Source of the DNA: Pseudomonas sp.
Lineage (GTDB): Bacteria; Pseudomonadota; Gammaproteobacteria; Pseudomonadales; Pseudomonadaceae
Direction: 5' to 3'
Assembly: GCA_030699825.1 (NCBI GenBank)
Contig: JAUYKV010000033.1
Coordinates: 1 to 64,000 of the forward strand
Length of the DNA stretch: 64,000 nt
The notes beneath the pieces were generated by a model, which saw nothing but the letters and a program-made list of their open reading frames with translations, was not told the origin of the DNA and ran no database searches. Positions 1-7,656 of this stretch are shown here, piece after piece. The position numbers and the translations under genes are program-made. Every line of letters starts with the position of its first letter. The first letter of the stretch is position 1.

Positions 1-541
1 CGCGCTGATAGCGCGCGACTTCGATAAATACATCCGAATTGGCCTGGTCGTCGAGGTAGGCGAATACTGCGTCCAGCGGGCTGGAAATCAAAACGCCCTC
101 TCCCTCCTGCGTATCGACGGGCTTGCCTTGCAATGTGCCCGCCTCGAGCTCCTGCAGGATGCGGTCGACGTCGAGGGTGTAGATCACCAGCTCATTGCCG
201 GTGGTCAGCTCAAAGCCGGCGATGGCGAAGTTGCCGCTCAGGCGTTGCGGCAAGCCGGCCGACAGGTACCAGCGACGTCCGTGATGGGCGACGGTAAAGC
301 CGTACTTTTCCAGGCTATCCAGGTTATCCGGGCTGCCTTGATAAGTTCTGGCCTCGTAGAGATTGGAACCGGCACGGGTGATGTCGAGAAACAGCCACTC
401 GCCCCATTCATTCTTGCGCGACCATTCGCCGAGCAACGGGATGGGCGCCGCTTCATTGGCTGGGATCGGATCGTTGAACGTCACCAGACAGCCGCTCAAG
501 AGCAGCAGGGACAAGACGATTACTGCGCGCCACGCGTTCAT
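1..541 (-). CDS. Putative lipoprotein of unknown function, C-terminus cut off by window edge
   Basis: Reading leftward from an ATG at 541, about 180 codons stay open to the window edge, so the C-terminus is missing. Residues 1-18 form a type II signal peptide: basic N-terminus, Leu/Val-rich core and lipobox LLSGC with Cys18 as the predicted lipidation site. The mature part has WGEWLFLDITRAGS and GRRWYLSAGLP stretches that suggest a small beta-rich periplasmic domain. I do not recognise the family. Its start overlaps the stop of a short upstream reading frame by ATGA, which would allow translational coupling. Lipoprotein nature is well supported; function is unknown. Confidence 0.75.
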   Translation of the reverse strand, partial: MNAWRAVIVLSLLLLSGCLVTFNDPIPANEAAPIPLLGEWSRKNEWGEWLFLDITRAGSNLYEARTYQGSPDNLDSLEKYGFTVAHHGRRWYLSAGLPQRLSGNFAIAGFELTTGNELVIYTLDVDRILQELEAGTLQGKPVDTQEGEGVLISSPLDAVFAYLDDQANSDVFIEVARYQR

Positions 542-720
542 TTCGCTCTCCGTGTGAAAACAGGTCGAGGATCCCCGTCGGAATGTACCACCGCAAGCGC
601 ACATCCCAGAGGTGCCAACAGTACATGGGTGCAGCGTTTAAGAATGGTCAACGTGTCACCCAACTGCACGATCCCGTCATGCCAGCTTTGATATTCCATC
701 CCGGCGATAATCGCCGTCAA
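538..720 (-). CDS. Small uncertain reading frame overlapping the lipoprotein start
   Basis: A 60-codon frame from a TTG at 720, with an alternative ATG at 699. It ends in TGA that overlaps the ATG of the downstream lipoprotein gene (ATGA). The peptide contains IVQLGDTLTILKRCTHVLLAP and I recognise no family. The overlap is the only argument that it is translated; there is no convincing ribosome binding site. It could equally be a remnant of a decayed gene between lysS and the lipoprotein. Confidence 0.25.
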   Translation of the reverse strand: MTAIIAGMEYQSWHDGIVQLGDTLTILKRCTHVLLAPLGCALAVVHSDGDPRPVFTRRAK

Positions 721-831
721 CAGCCTGGCTTCCTGCCCCTTGGCCCGGGATGGCGCGCGGGCGAAAAAACATCACGCCCACAGCGACCTTAGCAGGCCGT
801 ATTGCGCAGAATAAATCCGCCGCCAGACAGC

Positions 832-854
832 AAAAAGCCGCCCGAGGGCGGCTT
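832..854 (-). terminator. Intrinsic terminator of lysS
   Basis: Read on the minus strand just after the lysS stop, a GC-rich palindrome (arms about 9 bases, AAGCCGCCC/GGGCGGCTT) runs straight into a T-run, the A-run at 832-836 on the plus strand. This is a classical rho-independent terminator for the prfB-lysS transcript. Confidence 0.85.
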
Positions 855-858
855 GGTT

Positions 859-2382
859 TCACGCTTGCGGGCGCATGTGCGGGAAGAGGATCACGTCGCG
901 GATCGACGGTGCATTGGTCAGCAACATCACCAAACGGTCGATACCGATGCCTTCACCGGCGGTCGGCGGCATGCCGTATTCCAGGGCGCGGACGAAATCG
1001 GCGTCGAAATGCATGGCTTCGTCGTCGCCAGCGTCCTTGTCGGCCACCTGGGCGTGGAAGCGTTCGGCCTGGTCTTGCGCGTCATTCAACTCGGAATAGG
1101 CGTTGGCGATTTCACGGCCGCCGATAAACAGCTCGAAGCGGTCGGTGACGCTCGGGTCCTGGTCGTTACGCCGGGCCAGCGGCGAGACTTCGAACGGGTA
1201 CTGGGTGATGAAGTGCGGCTGCTCCAGCTTGTGCTCGACCAACTCCTCGAAAATCATTACCTGCAGCTTGCCCAGGCCTTCGAAACCCAGCACCTTGGCC
1301 CCGGCCTGCTTGGCGATGGCGCGGGCCTTGTCTATGTCCTGCAGATCGGCCGCGGTGATTTGCGGGTTGTACCTGAGGATCGAGTCGAACACCGACAGGC
1401 GCACGAACGGCTCGCCGAAGTGGAACAGCTTGTCGCCGTAGGGCACATCGGTGGAACCCAGCACCAGTTGGGCCAGCTCGCGGAACAGCTCCTCGGTCAG
1501 GTCCATCATGTCTTCGTAGTCGGCGTAGGCCTGGTAGAACTCGAGCATGGTGAACTCGGGGTTGTGCCGGGTCGAAACGCCTTCGTTACGGAAGTTGCGG
1601 TTGATCTCGAAGACCCGCTCGAAGCCGCCGACTACCAGGCGCTTGAGGTACAACTCCGGCGCGATGCGCAGGAACATCTGCATGTCCAGGGCGTTGTGGT
1701 GGGTCTCGAACGGCTTGGCCGCGGCGCCGCCAGGAATGCTTTGCAGCATCGGCGTTTCCACTTCGAGGAAGTCGCGCTGCATGAGGAAGTTGCGGATATG
1801 GGCGATCACCTGGGAACGCACGCGGAAGGTCTCGCGCACCTCCTCGTTGACCATCAGGTCGACGTAGCGCTGGCGGTAGCGCTGTTCGGTGTCGGTCAGG
1901 CCGTGGTGCTTGTCCGGCAGCGGGCGCAGCGACTTGGTCAGCAGGCGCACGTCGGTCATTTCGACGTACAGGTCGCCCTTGCCGGAACGGGCCAGGGTGC
2001 CAACGGCGGCGATGATGTCGCCCATGTCCCAGTGTTTGATCTCGGCGAGTTTTTCTTCCGCCAAGGTCTTGCGGTTGACGTAGACCTGGATGCGCCCGCT
2101 CATGTCCTGGATGACCATGAAGGAGCCGCGGTTGAGCATGATGCGACCCGCGACCTTGACCGGGATAGCGGCTTCGGCCAGCTCTTCCTTGGTCTTGTCG
2201 GCGTACTGCTTCTGCAACGCTGCGCAATAGCTGTCGCGACGGAAGTCATTGGGGAAGGCATTACCCAGCTCACGCGCGGCGGCAAGCTTTTCCTTGCGCA
2301 GGGCGATCAGCTTGTTTTCTTCCTGTTGCTGGTCTTCGTGGGAGAGGGCTTGGTGGTCGGGTTGTTGGTCGCTCATGGTCAT
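859..2382 (-). CDS. lysS: Lysyl-tRNA synthetase, class II
   Basis: Charges tRNA-Lys with lysine using ATP, in the cytoplasm. The 507-residue product has the usual class II LysRS layout: a charged N-terminal helix (residues 10-40), an OB-fold anticodon-binding domain (about 60-160), then the catalytic core with motif 2 ([20 protein letters not shown], about 263-282) and motif 3 ([14 protein letters not shown], about 475-488). I chose the ATG at 2382 because a GGA lies at proper spacing upstream; an ATG two codons later (2376) is the other option and would give the usual MSDQ start. It lies downstream of prfB on the same strand, the usual prfB-lysS pair, with a repeat element between them. Confidence 0.97.
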   Translation of the reverse strand: MTMSDQQPDHQALSHEDQQQEENKLIALRKEKLAAARELGNAFPNDFRRDSYCAALQKQYADKTKEELAEAAIPVKVAGRIMLNRGSFMVIQDMSGRIQVYVNRKTLAEEKLAEIKHWDMGDIIAAVGTLARSGKGDLYVEMTDVRLLTKSLRPLPDKHHGLTDTEQRYRQRYVDLMVNEEVRETFRVRSQVIAHIRNFLMQRDFLEVETPMLQSIPGGAAAKPFETHHNALDMQMFLRIAPELYLKRLVVGGFERVFEINRNFRNEGVSTRHNPEFTMLEFYQAYADYEDMMDLTEELFRELAQLVLGSTDVPYGDKLFHFGEPFVRLSVFDSILRYNPQITAADLQDIDKARAIAKQAGAKVLGFEGLGKLQVMIFEELVEHKLEQPHFITQYPFEVSPLARRNDQDPSVTDRFELFIGGREIANAYSELNDAQDQAERFHAQVADKDAGDDEAMHFDADFVRALEYGMPPTAGEGIGIDRLVMLLTNAPSIRDVILFPHMRPQA

Positions 2383-2404
2383 CAAGTTCCGTCACTGATT
2401 CATT

Positions 2405-2501
2405 CCCTCTCCCCACTGGGGAGAGGGTTAGGGTGAGGGGGTGGGCTGGAAATGGCAGAACTCCAGCCCCTCACCCCCGCCCTCTCCCGGAAGGGAGAGG
2501 G
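2405..2501. repeat. Pair of inverted REP-like elements between prfB and lysS
   Basis: Two copies of a module face each other: CCCTCTCCCC plus GGGGAGAGGG followed by TTAGGGTGAGGGG on the left, and the reverse complement CCCCTCACCCCCGCCCTCTCCC on the right, about 20 bases apart. The type (CCCTCTCCC hairpin plus AGGGTGAGGG tail) is a dispersed intergenic repeat that I have seen in many gammaproteobacteria. It fills nearly the whole prfB-lysS gap and would form a large hairpin in the shared transcript. Confidence 0.8.
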
Positions 2502-2512
2502 AGTCAAAAGTC

Positions 2513-3608
2513 TTACAGCCCCTGCTTCAGGCTGGCGACCAGGTACTCGTCGATATCGCCGTCGAGCACGTTGACGCAGTCGCTGCGCTCGACGTTGGTG
2601 CGCAGATCCTTGATCCGCGACTGATCGAGCACGTAGGAGCGAATCTGGTGCCCCCAGCCGATATCCGACTTCGAGTCTTCCAGCACCTGGGAGGCGGCGT
2701 TGCGCTTCTGCACTTCCTGCTCGTACAGGCGCGCGCGCAACATCTTCATCGCGGTGTCTTTGTTGGCGTGCTGGGAGCGTTCGTTCTGGCAACAGACCAC
2801 GGTATTGCTCGGTACGTGGGTAATCCGCACGGCCGAGTCGGTGGTGTTGACGTGCTGGCCGCCGGCGCCGGAGGAGCGGTAGGTGTCGATGCGCAGGTCG
2901 GACGGATTGATATCGATCTCGATGTTGTCGTCGATTTCCGGCGAGACGAACACCGCGGTGAACGAGGTGTGACGACGATTACCGGAGTCGAACGGGCTCT
3001 TGCGCACCAGGCGGTGCACGCCGATCTCGGTGCGCAACCAGCCGAAGGCGTACTCGCCCTTGATATGCAGGGTGGCGCCCTTGATCCCGGCGACTTCACC
3101 GGCGGACAGCTCCATGATGGTGGCATCGAAGCCACGCTTGTCGGCCCAGCGCAGGTACATGCGCAGCAGCATGTTGGCCCAGTCTTGGGCTTCGGTGCCG
3201 CCGGAGCCGGCCTGGATATCCAGGTAGGCGTTATTGGCGTCCATCTCGCCGCTGAACATGCGGCGGAATTCCATCTTCTCGAGGATGTCGCGCAGGCGCT
3301 CGACCTCGGCCGCGACATCGTCGACGGCGCCCTGGTCTTCCTCTTCGGCGGCCATCTGCAGCAGATCGCGGGAGTCGCCCAGGCTGCCGTCGAGGTCGTC
3401 GATGGTGTCGACGATCAACGCCAGAGCGGCACGCTCGCGCCCCAGGTTCTGGGCGTATTCGGGGTTGTTCCAGACGTTCGGGTCTTCGAGTTCGCGGTTT
3501 ACTTCGACCAGCCGATCATGCTTTTGATCGTAGTCAAAGATACCCCCGAATAGTCAGGGTGCGCTCGGAGAGGTCCTTGATGCTGTTCAGGATCGGGTTG
3601 ATTTCCAT
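2513..3608 (-). CDS. prfB: Peptide chain release factor 2, made by programmed +1 frameshift
   Basis: Recognises UGA and UAA stops and triggers peptide release. The frame starts at ATG 3608 and reads 24 codons ([20 protein letters not shown]...) to an in-frame TGA at 3536-3534. The text there is CGGGGGTATCTTTGAC: a Shine-Dalgarno-like G-run, the CTT slip codon and TGA followed by C, the classical RF2 autoregulatory site. After a +1 shift translation continues as LDYDQKHDR to the TAA at 2515-2513, giving 364 residues. The anticodon-like SPF motif ([10 protein letters not shown]) and the catalytic GGQ (SGAGGQHVN) are present. lysS follows on the same strand. Confidence 0.97.
3533..3548 (-). promoter_or_regulatory. 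Programmed +1 ribosomal frameshift site in prfB
   Basis: CTTTGAC preceded by an internal Shine-Dalgarno-like GGGGGTAT. When RF2 is scarce the ribosome pauses at UGA and slips from CUU to UUU. This gives autogenous control of RF2 level, as known in E. coli. Confidence 0.93.
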
Positions 3609-3724
3609 GGCTGGCGGCACTCGCAGATGAAACTTTCGGAAAAGCCGGCGAGTATACCGCAATCGCAGTGGCTCTGGCAGCCCGCAAGCGGCCGTGACTG
3701 GCCAGGCGGCAGACCAGCGGGCGC

Positions 3725-5380
3725 TCAGCCGGCAACGCCCTCGCCCACCAACGGCGCAACCGTCGACCCCGACCAGGACTGCGACTTGAGGATCAATTCG
3801 GCGGCTTTCTCGGCGATCATCAGCACCGGCGAACAGGTGTTGCCCGAGACGATGTTCGGCATCACCGAGGCATCGGCGATGCGCAGCCCCGGCACGCCGT
3901 GCACGCGCAGTTGCGCATCGACCACTGCGTCGCGCCCCTGGCCCATTTTGCAGGTGCCAACCGGATGAAAGATGGTGGTGCCTATCTCCCCCGCCGCCCG
4001 CTGCAAATCCTCCTCACTCTGGTAACTCGGCCCCGGCTTGTATTCCTCGGGTTTGAACGCCGCCAGCGCCGGCGCGGCGACGATGCGCCGGGTCAGGCGG
4101 ATGGCGTCGGCCGCCACCTGCAGATCGCGTTCGTCGCTCAGGTAATTGGGCTGGATCAATGGCGCCTGCGCAGCCTCCAGCGAACGGATCTCGACCTTGC
4201 CGCGACTGTGCGGACGCAGGTTGCACACCGAGGCGGTGAAGGCCGGGAAGCCATGCAGCGGCTCGCCGAAACGCTCCAGCGACAGCGGCTGCACGTGATA
4301 TTGCAGGTTGGCCGACGGCTGCTCGGCACTGGAACGGGCGAACGCGCCCAACTGGCTCGGCGCCATGGCCAGCGGGCCGCTGCGCTTGAGCAGATACTCC
4401 AGGCCCATGCCCAGCTTGCCCCACGGACTGCCGGCGATCTGGTTGAGGGTCGGCACGCCGCTGACCTGGTAGATCAGGCGCAGTTGCAGGTGATCCTGCA
4501 GGTTCTCGCCCACGCCGGCCAACTCGTGCTGCACGCCGATGCCCAGGCGCTGCAATAACGGCCGCGGACCGATGCCCGAGCGCTGCAGCAGCGCCGGCGT
4601 GCCGATCGAACCGGCACACAGGATGATCTCGCGGCGCGCCCGAATCACCCGCTCGCGCCCCTGCCAGCGCAGACTCAGCGCCTCGGCACGGCCAGCGGCG
4701 AGCACCACTCGCTGCACCTCGGCAGCGGTCAAGACGCGCAGATTGGGGCGCTGGCGAATATCGCGGAGGAAGGCCTTCGACGCATTCCAGCGCACACCGC
4801 GGCGCTGATTGACCTGGAAATAGCTGCAGCCTTCGTTATCGCCTGCATTGAAATCCTCGATGCTGGCGATGCCACTCTGCCCGGCCGCCTGACGGAAGGC
4901 CTCCAGCACCCGCCAGGACAGGCGCTGACGTTCGACCCGCCACTCGCCCGCCGCGCCATGCACTTCGCTGCTGCCGGCAAAATGCTTCTCCGAGCGCTTG
5001 AACAGCGGCAGGACATCGTCCCAGGCCCAGCCCGGATTGCCGGCCGCCGCCCAGCCATCGTAGTCGCGGGCCTGGCCGCGCATGTAGATCATGCCGTTGA
5101 TCGACGAACTGCCGCCCAGCACCCGGCCACGCGGGTATTTCAATGCGCGCCCGTTCAGCCCGGGTTCGGCCTCGGTTTCGTAGCACCAGTCGGTGCGCGG
5201 GTTGCCGATGCAATACAGGTAGCCGACCGGAATATGGATCCACGGATAGTTGTCACGCCCGCCGGCCTCCAGCAGCAACACCCGCACCGCCGGATCGGCT
5301 GACAGGCGATTGGCCAACAGGCAGCCGGCCGGGCCGGCACCGACGATCAGGTAGTCGTAGCTGTCCTCGAGTTGTTGCAT
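3725..5380 (-). CDS. GMC-family FAD-dependent oxidoreductase (alcohol/choline dehydrogenase-like)
   Basis: A 551-residue flavoenzyme of the glucose-methanol-choline family. Seen: the FAD-binding Rossmann motif YLIVGAGPAGCLLANRL (about 8-24), the GMC signature GRVLGGSSSINGMIYMRG (about 85-102), a second signature GSIGTPALLQRSGIG (about 256-270), and near the C-terminus FHPVGTCKMG and SGNTCSPVLMIAEKAA, which carry the His and Asn expected in the active site. Start at 5380 is preceded by a GCGAGG ribosome site; an earlier in-frame ATG at 5401 lacks one. The natural alcohol substrate cannot be told; the closest families oxidise primary alcohols or choline. It stands alone between prfB and the DUF533 gene. 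Confidence 0.9.
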   Translation of the reverse strand: MQQLEDSYDYLIVGAGPAGCLLANRLSADPAVRVLLLEAGGRDNYPWIHIPVGYLYCIGNPRTDWCYETEAEPGLNGRALKYPRGRVLGGSSSINGMIYMRGQARDYDGWAAAGNPGWAWDDVLPLFKRSEKHFAGSSEVHGAAGEWRVERQRLSWRVLEAFRQAAGQSGIASIEDFNAGDNEGCSYFQVNQRRGVRWNASKAFLRDIRQRPNLRVLTAAEVQRVVLAAGRAEALSLRWQGRERVIRARREIILCAGSIGTPALLQRSGIGPRPLLQRLGIGVQHELAGVGENLQDHLQLRLIYQVSGVPTLNQIAGSPWGKLGMGLEYLLKRSGPLAMAPSQLGAFARSSAEQPSANLQYHVQPLSLERFGEPLHGFPAFTASVCNLRPHSRGKVEIRSLEAAQAPLIQPNYLSDERDLQVAADAIRLTRRIVAAPALAAFKPEEYKPGPSYQSEEDLQRAAGEIGTTIFHPVGTCKMGQGRDAVVDAQLRVHGVPGLRIADASVMPNIVSGNTCSPVLMIAEKAAELILKSQSWSGSTVAPLVGEGVAG

Positions 5381-5485
5381 CGGCGACCTCGCTGTAGCCA
5401 TTGCGGTTGGAATGGACAACAGCCTAACCGCCTGGCAGCCGAGCGACATGCTCTTTTGGTCTGAGATAGACGCGGTGAATGACAG

Positions 5486-5533
5486 CGCCCCGATGCAATC
5501 CGAAGATAGCTGCCCCGGATTGCACCCGGGCTA
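5486..5533. repeat. Diverged inverted repeat of the CCCGGATTGC family
   Basis: GCCCCGATGCAATCCG and CCGGATTGCACCCGGGC face each other, ending in TA. The right half matches the ends of the larger element at 43347-43415. It lies between the GMC oxidoreductase start and the DUF533 stop and looks like a decayed copy. Confidence 0.6.
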
Positions 5534-5545
5534 CAGGGTCGCATT

Positions 5546-6259
5546 TCAGCCGGCGTTCAGCTCCACGCGCACCTGGGCTTCCAGCTCGCTTTTCAGCGCC
5601 GGGTCGAGCTTGAGCTGACGGGCCAGTTCCTCCAGGTAGGCGCGCTCCATGAAGTGTTCCTCATCGACCATCAGGACGCTGGCGATATACATCTCGGCGG
5701 CCATTTCCGGGCTGGTCGCCGCGCGCGCCACGTCGGCCGGATCCAGCGGCTTGTTCAGCTCGGCCTCGAGCCAGCGCTGCAGCTCGGCGTCATTGGTCAA
5801 CTTGCCCAGCTCGCCTTCGATCAGCTGGCGCTCACGCGCATCGACATGCCCATCAGCCTTGGCCGCGGCCACCAGCGCCTTGAGAATACCCTGGCTATGC
5901 ACCTCGACCTGCGGCGCCGGCAAGCGATCGAGGGTTTGCGGCTCGCCTTGCGGCGCTTGTGCCTGCTGCGCCTGCCAATTGCCATAGGCCTTGTAGGCGA
6001 TCACCCCGAGCGCGGCCAGGCCGCCATAGGTCAGCGCCTTGCCACCCAGCTTGCGCGCGCTTTTGTTACCCAGCAGCAAGCCCATGGCCCCACCAGCCAA
6101 AACGCCGCCACCCGCACCGGAGAGCAGACTGCCCAGGCCGCCGGACAAACCGCCCAAACCACCCGCGGCGGAGCCCTTGCCGGAGTTTTGTCCGGCCTTG
6201 TTTTGCAGCAAATCCTGGCCGGATTTGAGTAGCTGATCGAGCAAACCACGAGTATTCAT
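5546..6259 (-). CDS. DUF533 (YebE-like) membrane-associated protein
   Basis: A 237-residue protein. The N-terminal third is very Gly/Ala/Leu-rich (AGGLGGLSGGLGSLLSGAGG, about residues 30-50) and includes a hydrophobic segment ALTYGGLAALGVIAYKAYG that probably spans the inner membrane. The C-terminal half is helical with the TerB-like pattern ILKALVAAAKADGHVDARER (about 124-143), often an acidic metal-binding fold. This fits the DUF533/YebE family, whose function is not settled. Start at 6259 is preceded by AGGAGA. It diverges from lapG. Confidence 0.85.
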   Translation of the reverse strand: MNTRGLLDQLLKSGQDLLQNKAGQNSGKGSAAGGLGGLSGGLGSLLSGAGGGVLAGGAMGLLLGNKSARKLGGKALTYGGLAALGVIAYKAYGNWQAQQAQAPQGEPQTLDRLPAPQVEVHSQGILKALVAAAKADGHVDARERQLIEGELGKLTNDAELQRWLEAELNKPLDPADVARAATSPEMAAEMYIASVLMVDEEHFMERAYLEELARQLKLDPALKSELEAQVRVELNAG

Positions 6260-6664
6260 CAACAAGTCTCCTGGGTAGAAAAAGTGCAAATAAGACCGCC
6301 AGATTAAATGGAAAATTCCTGTACCGCCGGGTGGATTGCGTCGAGATGTTGCCGCAACGCAACCTCGCCAGCCGCGCGGGCATAAAGGAAAACACTTAGC
6401 GTTAGCAGTTGGGCTGGCAAGGCGCGCCGCCGGTTCGAACCGGTGGTGTCATGTGCACAACCGCATCCCGCCACCGCAACAGGAGGCCGCCCACCAGCAC
6501 CATGCAGCTGGTCGGTTATTCGGGGGAAAATTCGCAAATAGTGTTTTGCATCACACCCCGCCTCTATGCGCTTACTAATTGACGTCGGTAGGATGGCGTC
6601 ACTTCGAGTAGAATTCGATTCAGGCTATGGAAGGCTCAACAGTCCAGCGCAGACAACCCCGACC
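6260..6664. other. 405-base intergenic region between divergent DUF533 and lapG genes
   Basis: No convincing gene. Composition becomes AT-rich near 6525-6620 (GGGGGAAAATTCGCAAATAG, ACTAATTGACG, GTAGAATTCGATTC), where the lapG promoter is likely to lie, but I cannot place a good -35/-10 pair. The motif GTAGGATGGCG at 6589 resembles the end of the TA-bounded repeats found elsewhere in the window. Confidence 0.4.
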
Positions 6665-7333
6665 ATGGCCCGACTTGCAGCCGCCCGCAAACCCATTCTG
6701 AGCGTGACCCTGGCCATCCTGCTGGCCATGGCCTGCCCTCCCGGCAATGCCCAACTGCGGTCCGAAAGTTCTCTGGGCCAGGCCATCGAGCAGGCCCGCT
6801 TGACCAGCTGGCGCAGCCTGATCGAGCAGAGTGGCAACCTGGACGAGCGCAGCAAATTGCAAGCAGTCAACGACTTCATCAACCGTTCGGTAAGCTACCG
6901 CACGGATCGCCAGATCTGGGGCGTGGATGATTATTGGGCGACGCCGCTGGAGACGCTGTCGCGCGGCCGCGGCGATTGCGAAGACTTCGCCATCGGCAAG
7001 TATTTCAGCCTGGTGCAGATGGGCGTGCCCAGCGAGAAGCTGCGCCTGACCTTCGTCAAGGCCCTGTCGCTCAATCAGGCGCACATGGTGCTGGCCTACT
7101 ACCCGAGCCAGACGGAACAGCCACTGATCCTCGACAATCTCGAGCCGCGGATCAAGCCGGCCACGGAACGCCGCGACCTGCTGCCGGTGTATGCGTTCAA
7201 CAACCACGGGATCTTCCTGGCCAAGGCGCCGCAGCAGAAATCCGCGCAACCGCCGCAACTGCTCTCGCGCTGGAGTGATGTCAGCGAACGCGTCCTCGCC
7301 GATGAGCAGCGCCTGCAGGCCAACCAGGGCTGA
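6665..7333 (+). CDS. lapG: LapG-type periplasmic transglutaminase-like cysteine protease
   Basis: LapG cleaves the N-terminal retention module of large surface adhesins (LapA, CdrA), releasing cells from biofilms. The inner-membrane c-di-GMP receptor LapD holds it inactive. With the start at 6665 the product has 222 residues: signal peptide 1-30 (basic MARLAAARK, hydrophobic core, cleavage near GNA-Q), then the BTLCP catalytic triad Cys105 (GRGDCEDF), His140 (NQAHMVLAYY) and Asp157 (LILDNLEP), with spacing close to that known for LapG. An in-frame ATG at 6566 exists but would bury the signal peptide. The expected downstream neighbour lapD is absent; repeats and recJ on the other strand follow. 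Confidence 0.9.
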   Translation: MARLAAARKPILSVTLAILLAMACPPGNAQLRSESSLGQAIEQARLTSWRSLIEQSGNLDERSKLQAVNDFINRSVSYRTDRQIWGVDDYWATPLETLSRGRGDCEDFAIGKYFSLVQMGVPSEKLRLTFVKALSLNQAHMVLAYYPSQTEQPLILDNLEPRIKPATERRDLLPVYAFNNHGIFLAKAPQQKSAQPPQLLSRWSDVSERVLADEQRLQANQG

Positions 7334-7360
7334 CGCCCTGGCTGCGCCCGCCTCCAAACC

Positions 7361-7626
7361 AGCGATACCCATCGAGCGGTTTATGCCTGTATCCGGTTGT
7401 CGTGGCTGAAATCCATGATGGGTTACGGCGCGGCTATTCTGCTGGCAGCAGGTCAATTTGCGGGCGCCTAACCCATCCAGCCTCGCCCGTAGGATGGCGT
7501 TGAGCGCAGCGATGCCCGTCGAGCGGTTATGCCGGTATCCGGTTGTCGTGGCCGAAATCCATGATGGGTTACGGCGCGGTTATTCTGCTGGTAGCAGGTC
7601 AGTTTGCGGGCGCCTAACCCATCCTA
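7361..7626. repeat. Two tandem copies of a ~118-base repeat; second copy is TA-bounded
   Basis: 7361-7478 and 7508-7624 are near-identical (both contain ATCCGGTTGTCGTGGC, CCATGATGGGTTACGGCGCG and GCGGGCGCCTAACCCATCC). The second copy sits in an element starting TAGGATGGCGTTGAG (TA at 7490-7491) and ending CAACCCATCC-like text plus TA at 7625-7626. The ends therefore form imperfect terminal inverted repeats flanked by TA. A third, partial copy lies on the other strand at 22468-22534. The region separates lapG from recJ (convergent) and holds no credible gene. Confidence 0.85.
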
Positions 7627-7656
7627 CGGTGAGCGCCCAGTTTGCCGAGCAACACC

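Noticed and set aside
802..2436. Long open frame on the plus strand opposite lysS
   Set aside because: It is the complement of the well-supported lysS gene; the translation is rich in Gly, Val, His and Gln as expected from a shadow frame in GC-rich DNA.
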